45,651 nucleotides of DNA from Bacteroidota bacterium (GTDB lineage Bacteria > Bacteroidota > Bacteroidia > Flavobacteriales > Flavobacteriaceae), in the NCBI GenBank assembly GCA_023457535.1, contig JAEWLN010000084.1:1-45651 (forward strand), read 5' to 3'. Position 1 is the first letter of the stretch; every line of letters begins with the position of its first letter. The notes under the pieces are model-generated. The model saw only the letters and a program-made list of their open reading frames with translations, did no database searches and had not been told where the DNA came from. This document shows, piece by piece, positions 7,266 to 15,587 of this stretch. A program made the translations under genes and the position numbers.

Positions 7266-10250
7266 TCAAGCAGCATTCTGGTTGTGCTCTTCTTCGATGC
7301 GTTTGTGCTCCGAATCCGGGATGCTGTCGCAAAGGACCGGCGTAGCGATAAACAACGACGAGTATGTTCCCACGACAATGCCAACCAACATCGCAAAGAT
7401 GAATCCGCGGATCGATTCGCCGCCGAACATGAACATGATCAACAATACGAGAATCATGGTCAGTGAAGTGTTGATCGTTCTGGACATGGTCGAGTTGACC
7501 GATTGGTTGACGATCTGGTTGAAATTGCCTCTTACGCGTCCGCCAAGGTATTCACGCACCCTGTCGAATACAATCACCGTATCGTTCATCGAATAACCGA
7601 TAACGGTCAGGATCGCCGCGATAAAGTGCTGGTCGATCTCCATTCCGAATGGCATGTATTTCCAAAGCAACGAATAGGCACCGAGTACGAAGATAACGTC
7701 GTGCGCGATGGCCGCGATTGCACCAAGCGAGTATTGCCATTTGCGGAACGAGATGGTCAGGTACAAAAATACGATAGCCATCGCTCCGAGTACCGCCCAG
7801 TAAGAATTGGTCTGGATATCGGCTGCTACGGTTGGTGTTACCTTGTAGGCGTTGAGCACCCCAACTTTTTTACCGTCGTAAATATTGACGAAATTGTCAT
7901 AGCTGATGTTTGTAAAATGCTTTTTGAGCGCATCGTATAACATACGGTTGACTTCGTGATCCACTTTTTCATCGTGGTCCTCCACTTTGTATTTGGTGGT
8001 GATCTTGAGCTGGTTGTCGCCTCCAAAGATTTTCACTTCAGCGCTTCCAAAAACAGCTTCGAGCTCTTCACGAATCGCATCCGGATTGGCAGCCTGCTCA
8101 AAACGAACCTGAAACGTACGGCCTCCTTTAAAGTCGACACCGTAGTTAAGGCCGTTCACAAAGAGTGACACCACGCAAACAATAACCACGATGCCCGAGA
8201 AAATATAAGTGTATTTCTTGACCCCCAGGAAGTCGTAGTGGAAATTGGTAAAAAAGTTCTTTGAAAAATTGGTAGAGAACGCCAGTTTATTGCCATTGCG
8301 GATGCTCCAGTCGAGCAAAATCCTCGAAATGAAGATCGACGTAAACAGTGAAGTTGCGATACCAATAAGGAGCGTCAATGCAAAGCCCTGGATCGGACCT
8401 GTACCAAAGATGAACAATACTGCACCGGTCAAAACGTGCGTTACGTTGGCATCGACAATCGAGCGCATTGCACCTTTCCATCCGAAAGACGCCTTGATCG
8501 CTTCTTCGATCGACTTGCCCGCGCGCAACTCTTCCTTGGCGCGTTCATAGATGATGATGTTCGCATCTACCGCCGTACCCATCGTGAGTACGATACCGGC
8601 AATACCCGGAAGCGTCAGTACAAAGCCAAAACTCGCCATGACACCGAAAATGAACAACAAGTTAACGATCACGGCAACGTTGGCGAACCAACCTGCTTTA
8701 CCGTAGTAAACGAGCATCCAAAGCGCCACGATAATAAGTCCTACGACAGCCGAAAGCGTTCCATTGTCAATCGCTTCCTGACCCAACGATGGTCCTACTA
8801 CCTCCGATTGTACGATCTCCGCAGCGGCCGGCAACTTACCTGCGCGCAGTACGTTGGCCAAATCCTTGGTCTCGGTTACATCGAACGCGCCCGAAATTTC
8901 AGAACGTCCGCCCGCGATAGGACCTGAAGTCACGCCCGGTGCAGAATAAACGACATTATCAAGAACAATGGCGATATTGCTTTTTTGCGAGTAGGCCTTA
9001 CCTGTAAGCGCTTCCCATTCTTTGGCACCTTTGGCATTCATTTGCATGTTTACGCATGGCTTGCCCATTTGGTCGAATGAATCGCTTGCATCGGTGACCA
9101 CGCCGCCGCTCATGGCCGCACGGTTGTCTTTATTGCCTTTGAGCGCGTAAAATTCTACGGTCTCGATTTGCTTTTTGGTTTTGGTATCGGTAGCTACAGC
9201 CGGTTTGCCCCAAACGAATTTGGCAAAACGCTGCTCGCCCTGCAACATGTTTTTGATGTCGTTGCGCTTGAGCCAGCCGTTGATCTTAGCGGTATCTTTT
9301 ACATTGACGATGCCCAGAACGGCGCCACCGCCCGGAGCGATGAATTTGCCGAGCAAAGGATTGTTTGCGCCCGCAGCAGCGGTACTGTCTTTTGACTTGT
9401 CAGCGAGCAGGTTCGAGATGGAATCTGTTGCGGACGGCGCTGCCTCTTTGGCGACCACGTCTTTTTCCGTAGCCTTGAGCGCTGCGTCGGCTGCCATCAA
9501 AAAGTTTCCGATTTCATCTACTTTATAGGTTTCCCAGAATTCAAGCTGTGCCGTTGACTGCAACAGTTTCTTGATACGGTCTACATCTTTGGCACCCGGA
9601 AGTTCAACGAGGATCCTGCCCGAAGTTCCGATTTTCTGGATGTTCGGCTGTGTGACGCCAAATTTGTCGATACGTTTGCGCAATACCTCAAAAGCCGAAT
9701 CTACAGACTCGCCTACTTTTTTACGCAACACCTTTTGTACTTCGGCATCGCTCATTTTAATATCTACACCGCCTTCACCCTGCAGGTTGCGGTTTGCAAA
9801 AATATCAGGAGAAGCCAGTTTGACCGAACCGTTAGAAGCTTTATCGAACTCGCGGAAGAACACATCGAGGTAATCTTCGTTACCTTGTCTGTTTTTTGTG
9901 GCAGCGTCCAAAGCCTGGTTGAAGACCGGATTTTTTGAATTGTTGGCCAACCCTTTCAGGATGTCCTTGACCGAGATCTGGAGCTGTACGTTGATACCGC
10001 CTTCGAGGTCGAGCCCTTTGTTGATTTTCTTGTCTTTTACTTCGTTGTAGGTGAATTTGGTAATGCCCAGATTCATGACTTCCTCCTTGCCTATCGAATC
10101 GAGATACTTGATCTCTTTCTGGGAATCTCCTTTGGCGAACGCCTTGGCATCACTTTCAACATTGTGCGCCACGAACGTAAAAGAAAGCTGGTAAATACTT
10201 ACCAATGCAAATAAAATTGCAAAAAACTTAACTAGTCCTCTATTCTGCAT
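7266..10250 (-). CDS. secDF: SecDF fusion, protein-export membrane protein
   Basis: Single 994-residue chain joining SecD and SecF, the proton-driven partner of SecYEG that helps pull exported proteins across the inner membrane. An N-terminal membrane helix is followed by a large periplasmic domain (P1) and a SecD membrane bundle containing GTAVDANIIIYERAKEELR. The SecF half starts near residue 640, with LNYGVDFKGGRTFQVRF and a second bundle containing GYSMNDTVIVFDRVRE. The periplasmic part carries a low-complexity insertion rich in Ala, Ser and Asp. Fusion of SecD and SecF is common in Bacteroidota. The gene is monocistronic here, with its own promoter and terminator. Confidence 0.97.
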   Translation of the reverse strand: MQNRGLVKFFAILFALVSIYQLSFTFVAHNVESDAKAFAKGDSQKEIKYLDSIGKEEVMNLGITKFTYNEVKDKKINKGLDLEGGINVQLQISVKDILKGLANNSKNPVFNQALDAATKNRQGNEDYLDVFFREFDKASNGSVKLASPDIFANRNLQGEGGVDIKMSDAEVQKVLRKKVGESVDSAFEVLRKRIDKFGVTQPNIQKIGTSGRILVELPGAKDVDRIKKLLQSTAQLEFWETYKVDEIGNFLMAADAALKATEKDVVAKEAAPSATDSISNLLADKSKDSTAAAGANNPLLGKFIAPGGGAVLGIVNVKDTAKINGWLKRNDIKNMLQGEQRFAKFVWGKPAVATDTKTKKQIETVEFYALKGNKDNRAAMSGGVVTDASDSFDQMGKPCVNMQMNAKGAKEWEALTGKAYSQKSNIAIVLDNVVYSAPGVTSGPIAGGRSEISGAFDVTETKDLANVLRAGKLPAAAEIVQSEVVGPSLGQEAIDNGTLSAVVGLIIVALWMLVYYGKAGWFANVAVIVNLLFIFGVMASFGFVLTLPGIAGIVLTMGTAVDANIIIYERAKEELRAGKSIEEAIKASFGWKGAMRSIVDANVTHVLTGAVLFIFGTGPIQGFALTLLIGIATSLFTSIFISRILLDWSIRNGNKLAFSTNFSKNFFTNFHYDFLGVKKYTYIFSGIVVIVCVVSLFVNGLNYGVDFKGGRTFQVRFEQAANPDAIREELEAVFGSAEVKIFGGDNQLKITTKYKVEDHDEKVDHEVNRMLYDALKKHFTNISYDNFVNIYDGKKVGVLNAYKVTPTVAADIQTNSYWAVLGAMAIVFLYLTISFRKWQYSLGAIAAIAHDVIFVLGAYSLLWKYMPFGMEIDQHFIAAILTVIGYSMNDTVIVFDRVREYLGGRVRGNFNQIVNQSVNSTMSRTINTSLTMILVLLIMFMFGGESIRGFIFAMLVGIVVGTYSSLFIATPVLCDSIPDSEHKRIEEEHNQNAA

Positions 10251-10373
10251 TATTACTAATAATTAATTAATTTCTGTTTGTGTTAGCTCGTTCTAATAGA
10301 AAAATGACGATAAATTTTTAAAAACGTTGACAATCTTCAAAAATCGGACACTACCCCATTTTTTTAAAACGAG

Positions 10374-10404
10374 CAAATATATAATTTACCTTATGATTAA
10401 CCAA
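10374..10404 (-). promoter_or_regulatory. secDF promoter
   Basis: On the minus strand TTGG (10404-10401), a 19-nt spacer and TATATTTG (10381-10374) fit the Bacteroidota -33/-7 pattern. The start codon is about 120 nt downstream, leaving a long A+T-rich leader. Confidence 0.7.
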
Positions 10405-10423
10405 TTTTATTATCGATTTCTCT

Positions 10424-10453
10424 AAAAAAAAGGACTACGAAATGCAGTCCTTT
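10424..10453 (-). terminator. Intrinsic terminator after mdh
   Basis: On the minus strand AAAGGACT and AGTCCTTT form an 8-bp stem followed by eight T in all, 19 nt after the mdh stop. Confidence 0.88.
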
Positions 10454-10471
10454 ATATTAAGGTGTGACAAT

Positions 10472-11407
10472 TTAAGCCAAAACCGATTTAAGGTCCGCAT
10501 TCATGTTGCGCACCGCATCGGCCGATTTGGAAAAAAGTCCCTTTTCTTTTTCATCCAATGAAATATCCAGGATCTGCTCCACGCCGTTCTTTCCGATGAT
10601 GCACGGAACGCCGATACAAATGTCATTCTGCCCGTACTCGCCCTCGAGCATTACCGAACACGCGATCATTTTCTTCTGGTCGTTCAGGATCGAATCCACG
10701 AGGTATGCCACAGACGCGCCCGGCGCATACCATGCCGAAGTGCCAAGCAAGCCGGTAAGTGTCGCACCGCCTACCATCGTGTCGGCCGCCACTTTATCGA
10801 GCTGTTCCTGCGACAGGAATTCCGATACCGGGATGCCGTTGTAAGACGCAAGTCTGGTTAATGGGATCATTGTTGTGTCGCCATGTCCGCCTATTACCAT
10901 GGCCGATACATCGTTGGCCGGTTTGTCGAGCGCTTTTGACAAATAATATCTGAAACGCGAGCTGTCGAGCGCGCCGCCCATGCCGATGATCCGGTTCTTT
11001 GGCAGGCCGGTCGCTTTGAGCGTCAGGTACGTCATCGTATCCATCGGGTTGGAAACCACAACGATGATCGCATCGGGTGAATGTTTGAGGACATTTTCCG
11101 CCACAGATTTAACGATCCCTGCGTTGATGCCGATCAGTTCCTCACGCGTCATGCCCGGTTTTCTCGGAATCCCCGAGGTGATGACAACCACATCGCTGTT
11201 GGCAGTTTTCGAGTAATCATTGGTCACGCCGGTAACTTTGGTGTTCCATCCGGTGTTGGTCATGCATTGCGAAATGTCCATCGCCTTTCCTTCTGCAAAT
11301 CCTTCTTTGATGTCGAGCAGCACCACTTGGCTCGCAATGCCGCGATAAGCGATGACGTCGGCGCAAGTAGCCCCTACATTCCCCGCTCCTACTATTGTAA
11401 CTTTCAT
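10472..11407 (-). CDS. mdh: Malate dehydrogenase (LDH-like type)
   Basis: NAD-dependent oxidation of malate to oxaloacetate in the TCA cycle. The 311-residue chain starts at the ATG at 11407, directly before the Rossmann motif KVTIVGAGNVGATCADV; an upstream TTG extension of eight residues has no family support. Other marks are the substrate loop IPRKPGMTREELIGIN, VSNPMDTMTYL, the Asp-Arg segment DSSRFRYYLS and the catalytic His in VIGGHGDTTMIPLTR. The pattern belongs to the LDH-like MDH group used by Bacteroidota. It is the last gene of a gyrB-DUF6588-mdh run, 24 nt behind the previous gene, and ends at a strong terminator. Confidence 0.96.
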   Translation of the reverse strand: MKVTIVGAGNVGATCADVIAYRGIASQVVLLDIKEGFAEGKAMDISQCMTNTGWNTKVTGVTNDYSKTANSDVVVITSGIPRKPGMTREELIGINAGIVKSVAENVLKHSPDAIIVVVSNPMDTMTYLTLKATGLPKNRIIGMGGALDSSRFRYYLSKALDKPANDVSAMVIGGHGDTTMIPLTRLASYNGIPVSEFLSQEQLDKVAADTMVGGATLTGLLGTSAWYAPGASVAYLVDSILNDQKKMIACSVMLEGEYGQNDICIGVPCIIGKNGVEQILDISLDEKEKGLFSKSADAVRNMNADLKSVLA

Positions 11408-11431
11408 GTTGATATAATTAAGGTGTAACAA

Positions 11432-12454
11432 TTATAATTCGTACTGTAAAGACACGTTGGTGTTCACAAATTTACCAAAAGCAACCGAGCCTTGCAGGAA
11501 AAAATGCCCAAATTGGCCCCTGCCGGAAATTTCCCCGATCACATTGGTGCGCGTCTTGTAAATTTCAGACAATCGCTGGTTGACAAAATTTTTAACCGGA
11601 ATGGCAAAAAACGGCGTTCCGTCCTGGCCGCCCACTTCGTATTTGATATCGCTCACGTTGCTGATCAGCGCGGCCATCGCCTCAACCCGGCCCCATCGTT
11701 TGGCGCCGTTGAGCTGGAACTGGTATGTATCGACCAGTCCCGTAATCTCATTGAGCCCGAGTCCCTGATACTGTTTGGTATCGGCATTGAGAAAACCAAA
11801 ACTGATTTCTTCGTTGGAATAGCCGGCAAAAGCTGAAATCGCGTAGTTTTGCGCCTCTATTTTTGGAAAATACTGGCTCAGGTTGTGTTTCAAACCACCG
11901 CCATACACCTGGTAATAGCCGCGCTTGAGTTCTACTTTATAAGAATATTTGCCGATGATTTCCGTGCCGTGCCACAATCCGAGCGACGCTTGCAGATACG
12001 GGTACACGACACTCCCCATATCGATGCCTTCAGGCGTTTTGAGCCGCACTTCGTTGTCCGTCTGACCGTCGTTGATGTAGCCGACAAGATAAACCTGCTT
12101 GTCACTTCCGAGCGCCGTCGGGACATTGACATTGTCCCCGCCCTGGATTTCAAAAAACGAAAAATCCGAATTTTTGATGTGGAACTCGCGGTTGCCGTTC
12201 GGGACAAAAAACGCATTGAAATGGACATTGATCCCAATATCCCACAACTTTTTCTTTTGCGGCGTGGTAACCCAGGTCGACGATGCCTGATAAACCGCCG
12301 CATCGGTAGCCGGCGTTATAAACGTGTCGGCATACCACAATGCGTCATTGAGGAAGTTGTTGACGTCCAGAACGGTTTGAAAAGACTGCGACGCTGCTTT
12401 ATTGCCCAACAGGCAACTCCCAAAAAACAGCATTTGCGCGAGCTTTTTACGCAT
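11432..12454 (-). CDS. Exported protein, DUF6588-like, probable outer-membrane barrel
   Basis: The chosen ATG at 12454 gives 340 residues beginning with a signal peptide (MRKKLAQMLFFGSCLLGNKA). The mature part starts with SFQTVLDVNNFLNDALWYAD and proceeds through alternating aromatic and polar segments typical of an outer-membrane barrel, ending in the pattern GKFVNTNVSLQYEL. The layout resembles the DUF6588 family of Bacteroidota, whose function is not known; the assignment is from memory and moderate. Its start overlaps the gyrB stop by 8 nt (ATGCGTAA), and mdh follows 24 nt later, so it is probably co-translated with gyrB. Its expression therefore seems tied to gyrB although no functional link is evident. 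Confidence 0.75.
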   Translation of the reverse strand: MRKKLAQMLFFGSCLLGNKAASQSFQTVLDVNNFLNDALWYADTFITPATDAAVYQASSTWVTTPQKKKLWDIGINVHFNAFFVPNGNREFHIKNSDFSFFEIQGGDNVNVPTALGSDKQVYLVGYINDGQTDNEVRLKTPEGIDMGSVVYPYLQASLGLWHGTEIIGKYSYKVELKRGYYQVYGGGLKHNLSQYFPKIEAQNYAISAFAGYSNEEISFGFLNADTKQYQGLGLNEITGLVDTYQFQLNGAKRWGRVEAMAALISNVSDIKYEVGGQDGTPFFAIPVKNFVNQRLSEIYKTRTNVIGEISGRGQFGHFFLQGSVAFGKFVNTNVSLQYEL

Positions 12455-14387
12455 CGATATTGGCGTACACTGCGTTCTTTTCGATAAACTCGCGTCTTGG
12501 CGGTACTTCGTCGCCCATGAGCATCGAGAAAATGCGGTCCGCTTCTGCAAGACTGTCGATATTGACCTGGCGCAATGTACGCGCATTCGGATCCATTGTG
12601 GTTTCCCAAAGCTGTTCGGCGTTCATCTCACCAAGACCCTTGTAGCGCTGGATGTTGGCACCACCGCCCATGCGTTCGTTGGCCTGGTCGCGCTGCACAT
12701 CGTTCCACGCATACTCCTTTTTGTTACCTTTTTTGACCAGATACAACGGAGGCGCGGCAATGTATACGTGTCCTTCCTCGATCAACTCTTTCATGAATCT
12801 GAAAAAGAAAGTAAGGATCAGTGTGGCGATGTGGCTACCGTCGACATCGGCATCACACATGATGATGATTTTGTGGTAACGCAGTTTTTCCAGATTGAGC
12901 GCCTTGGAATCTTCGGCCGTCCCGATCGTTACGCCAAAAGCCGTAAAGATGTTGCGGATCTCTTCGTTTTCGAACACTTTGTGGTGCATTGCCTTCTCGA
13001 CGTTAAGTATCTTACCCCGAAGCGGCAAAATCGCCTGGAACGCACGGTCGCGTCCTTGTTTGGCCGTTCCTCCCGCCGAGTCTCCCTCGACAAGGTAGAT
13101 CTCGCACTTGGCCGGATCCTGCTCGGAACAATCCGACAATTTACCCGGCAAACCGCCGCCGCCCATGACAGTCTTGCGCTGTACCATCTCGCGCGCCTTT
13201 TTCGCGGCATGACGTGCTTGTGCTGCCAGGATTACTTTTTGGACGATTGTCCTGGCGTCGTTCGGGTTTTCCTCGAGGTAATTCTCGAGCATCTCGCCCA
13301 CGGCCTGCGATACGGGCGAAACTACTTCGCGGTTCCCCAATTTGGTTTTGGTTTGCCCTTCAAACTGCGGTTCTGCTACTTTTACAGAAATAATGGCCGT
13401 CAATCCTTCGCGGAAATCGTCACCGGTGATCTCAAATTTAAGTTTGTCGAGCAATCCCGAGGCGTCGGCGTATTTTTTAAGCGTACGCGTGAGTCCGGAC
13501 CGGAAACCCTGCAAATGCGTTCCACCTTCGTGCGTGTTGATGTTATTGACGTACGAAAAGATATTTTCCGAATAGCTTGTGTTGTAAATCAGCGCAACCT
13601 CTACCGGGATTTCGCCCTTGTCGTTCTCCATACTGATAACCCCTGCAATAAGCGGCTCGCGGTTTCCATCGAGGTATCGGATGTATTCCTTCAAACCTTC
13701 ATTGGAGAAAAATGTCTCAGACCGCGGATTGCCGTCTTCCATTATTTCGCGCTTGTCGGTAAACGTAATCGTGATGCCTTTGTTCAGGAACGAAAGCTCG
13801 CGCATACGGGCCGACAGCGTATCGTATGAAAATTCGAGGGTTTGCTGGAAAATCTTGTGATCGGGATAAAAGGTCTGGCGTGTACCGCGTTTTTCAGTTT
13901 CACCGACGGTCTTTACCGGATACATCGCCTTGCCGCGCTCGTATTCCTGCTCATAGATCTTGCCTTCGCGGAATACGGTCGATTTCATCCGTTCGGACAA
14001 TGCGTTCACTACCGATACGCCCACACCGTGCAAGCCGCCCGATACTTTGTAGGAATCTTTGTCGAACTTACCGCCGGCCCCGATTTTGGTCATGACGACC
14101 TCAAGGGCGGAAACGCCTTCTTTTTTATGCATGTCGACCGGGATTCCGCGGCCGTTATCTTCTACTGTTACCGAACCGTCTTCGTTGATGGTCACTGAAA
14201 TGGTATCGCACCATCCGCCCATCGCCTCATCGATCGAGTTGTCAACGACTTCATAAACCAAGTGGTGCAATCCCCTTACACCAACATCCCCGATATACAT
14301 GGAAGGACGCATCCTGACGTGCTCCATTCCTTCTAATGCCTGAATACTGTCTGCCGAATAATTGTTTTTCTTGATTTCGTCGCTCAT
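12447..14387 (-). CDS. gyrB: DNA gyrase subunit B
   Basis: ATPase subunit of the type IIA topoisomerase that introduces negative supercoils. The 646-residue length and start at MSDEIKKNNYSADSIQ fit the family. The GHKL ATPase motifs are VVDNSIDEAMGGW, DNGRGIP and GLHGVGVSVVNAL; the transducer has QTKTKLGN, the form diagnostic of GyrB rather than ParE. The Toprim domain shows EGDSAGG and DADVDGSHI. The ATG at 14387 was preferred over upstream codons because it begins the conserved region. First gene of the gyrB-DUF6588-mdh run. Confidence 0.97.
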   Translation of the reverse strand: MSDEIKKNNYSADSIQALEGMEHVRMRPSMYIGDVGVRGLHHLVYEVVDNSIDEAMGGWCDTISVTINEDGSVTVEDNGRGIPVDMHKKEGVSALEVVMTKIGAGGKFDKDSYKVSGGLHGVGVSVVNALSERMKSTVFREGKIYEQEYERGKAMYPVKTVGETEKRGTRQTFYPDHKIFQQTLEFSYDTLSARMRELSFLNKGITITFTDKREIMEDGNPRSETFFSNEGLKEYIRYLDGNREPLIAGVISMENDKGEIPVEVALIYNTSYSENIFSYVNNINTHEGGTHLQGFRSGLTRTLKKYADASGLLDKLKFEITGDDFREGLTAIISVKVAEPQFEGQTKTKLGNREVVSPVSQAVGEMLENYLEENPNDARTIVQKVILAAQARHAAKKAREMVQRKTVMGGGGLPGKLSDCSEQDPAKCEIYLVEGDSAGGTAKQGRDRAFQAILPLRGKILNVEKAMHHKVFENEEIRNIFTAFGVTIGTAEDSKALNLEKLRYHKIIIMCDADVDGSHIATLILTFFFRFMKELIEEGHVYIAAPPLYLVKKGNKKEYAWNDVQRDQANERMGGGANIQRYKGLGEMNAEQLWETTMDPNARTLRQVNIDSLAEADRIFSMLMGDEVPPRREFIEKNAVYANIDA

Positions 14388-14423
14388 AATATGCTTAAAA
14401 ATGTGTATTTTTTGTCTAACAGG

Positions 14424-14431
14424 CAAATATA
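14424..14431 (-). promoter_or_regulatory. Putative -7 box of gyrB promoter
   Basis: TATATTTG on the minus strand, 36 nt before the gyrB ATG, matches TAnnTTTG. A TTTTG stretch upstream is somewhat too far (about 23 nt) for an ideal -33 box. Confidence 0.55.
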
Positions 14432-14483
14432 GGAAAACGCACGCGATATTGGCTCAAAATTGCCGACCGCAGAATGCAAGTTA

Positions 14484-15518
14484 TTAACATTTTGTTGACT
14501 GAAAACCCTGCCATTCCGCGCCCGTCCCAAAGCGATCCGCAAAGTGCAACGCCCCGCTCTGAAATGTAACGCCGGTGGCTATATCGCGCGAAAGAAGCAT
14601 CGCTCCGTCGGCGTCGAGAAAGTCGAGCAACGGAGCGATTTGCGCAAGGGCTGAAATCCCGACGGTAGACTCGGTCATGCATCCGGCCATCACAAGTAAA
14701 TCCAGTGACCGTGCCCGCTGGATCATGCGCAGCGCCGGTGTCAGTCCGCCGCACTTCATTAGTTTGATATTGATGCCGTCGAACAGCCCGGCGCAGGCGT
14801 CCACATCGGATTCGCGCTGACAGCTTTCATCGGCAATAATGGGCAGATGCGCGCCGCTGCGAAGTTTGGCCATACCTGCCAGATCGTCAGCGTTAAGCGG
14901 CTGTTCGATAAATTCAACATTCAGCGCCACGAGCATTTGAGAATACCCAAGGGTTTGGTCAGCGGTCCACGCGGCATTGGCATCCACGCGAAAAACGGCA
15001 TCGGTGATCTCGCGCAGCGATTGTACAACGGCCAGATCATCGGGCGTTCCAAGCTTGATCTTGTAGACCGGCCACGGCTTTTCGAGGATTTTGCGACGCA
15101 TGACGTCTATAGTGTCGATGGCGATGGTATAGGAAGTCAGCGGCGTTTGCAACTTGTCGGTAAAAAAACTGCGCACCGTACGACCGTGCTTTTTGGCATA
15201 CCAATCCCAATACGCCACATCGATCGCGCACAACGCAAAATGGTCGTCTTGTAATTCCGGCGCAATGATGTTCCACATTTCGGCCGGATGAATCGGTGCG
15301 GTAGCCTCGATGAGCAGCTTTGCTTTTTCGAAACTTTGCGCAAGCCGCTCTGCTGTAGAGTGGTAATACGGGTTGACCGTCGCTTCGCCCAAACCCGTAT
15401 ATTCCCCGTCCGTCAGGCAGGCGATGACCGTTTTTTGCACCGTCACGGTATAGCGCGAAATCGTAAACGGATGCGCGAGCGGCAAATCGAAAAAGCGGTA
15501 ACTCAGCTGTAATCCCAT
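14484..15518 (-). CDS. Dipeptide epimerase (L-Ala-D/L-Glu epimerase type)
   Basis: Enolase-superfamily enzyme that probably epimerises L-Ala-D-Glu released from peptidoglycan, feeding muropeptide recycling. From the ATG at 15518 it has 344 residues. The N-terminal capping domain begins LSYRFFDLPLAHPFTISRYT. In the barrel the KxK acid-base motif is YKIKLG, metal ligands lie in FRVDANAAW, FIEQPL and ADES, and the second catalytic Lys in INIKLMKCGG. The DxD specificity motif appears as LDADGAMLL. The start codon lies only 4 nt after a strong hairpin, leaving no room for a normal ribosome site. Exact dipeptide preference is inferred from family. Confidence 0.88.
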   Translation of the reverse strand: MGLQLSYRFFDLPLAHPFTISRYTVTVQKTVIACLTDGEYTGLGEATVNPYYHSTAERLAQSFEKAKLLIEATAPIHPAEMWNIIAPELQDDHFALCAIDVAYWDWYAKKHGRTVRSFFTDKLQTPLTSYTIAIDTIDVMRRKILEKPWPVYKIKLGTPDDLAVVQSLREITDAVFRVDANAAWTADQTLGYSQMLVALNVEFIEQPLNADDLAGMAKLRSGAHLPIIADESCQRESDVDACAGLFDGINIKLMKCGGLTPALRMIQRARSLDLLVMAGCMTESTVGISALAQIAPLLDFLDADGAMLLSRDIATGVTFQSGALHFADRFGTGAEWQGFQSTKC

Positions 15519-15522
15519 AAGA

Positions 15523-15551
15523 AAACGCCGGCTTGCACAAAACCGGCGTTT
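15523..15551 (-). terminator. Hairpin after asnB, abutting the epimerase start
   Basis: On the minus strand AAACGCCGG and CCGGCGTTT form a perfect 9-bp stem with an 11-nt loop, followed by TTC and then TTATG, where the ATG is the epimerase start. It looks like the asnB terminator (36 nt past its stop), with a T-run that is short. It could also act on epimerase translation. Confidence 0.7.
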
Positions 15552-15587
15552 CAAAATTACAAACAATATATAACAAACCTAATAACG

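Noticed and set aside
6974..7396. Minus-strand open frame of 140 codons across the end of secDF
   Set aside because: It overlaps secDF on the same strand in another frame and crosses the secDF terminator; the text has no protein family features.
7266..10250. SecD-SecF fusion as a novelty
   Set aside because: The fused form is usual in Bacteroidota and has no frameshift or loss of motif here.
12402..13829. Plus-strand open frame of 475 codons opposite gyrB
   Set aside because: It is the antisense shadow of gyrB; the gyrB frame carries all gyrase motifs.
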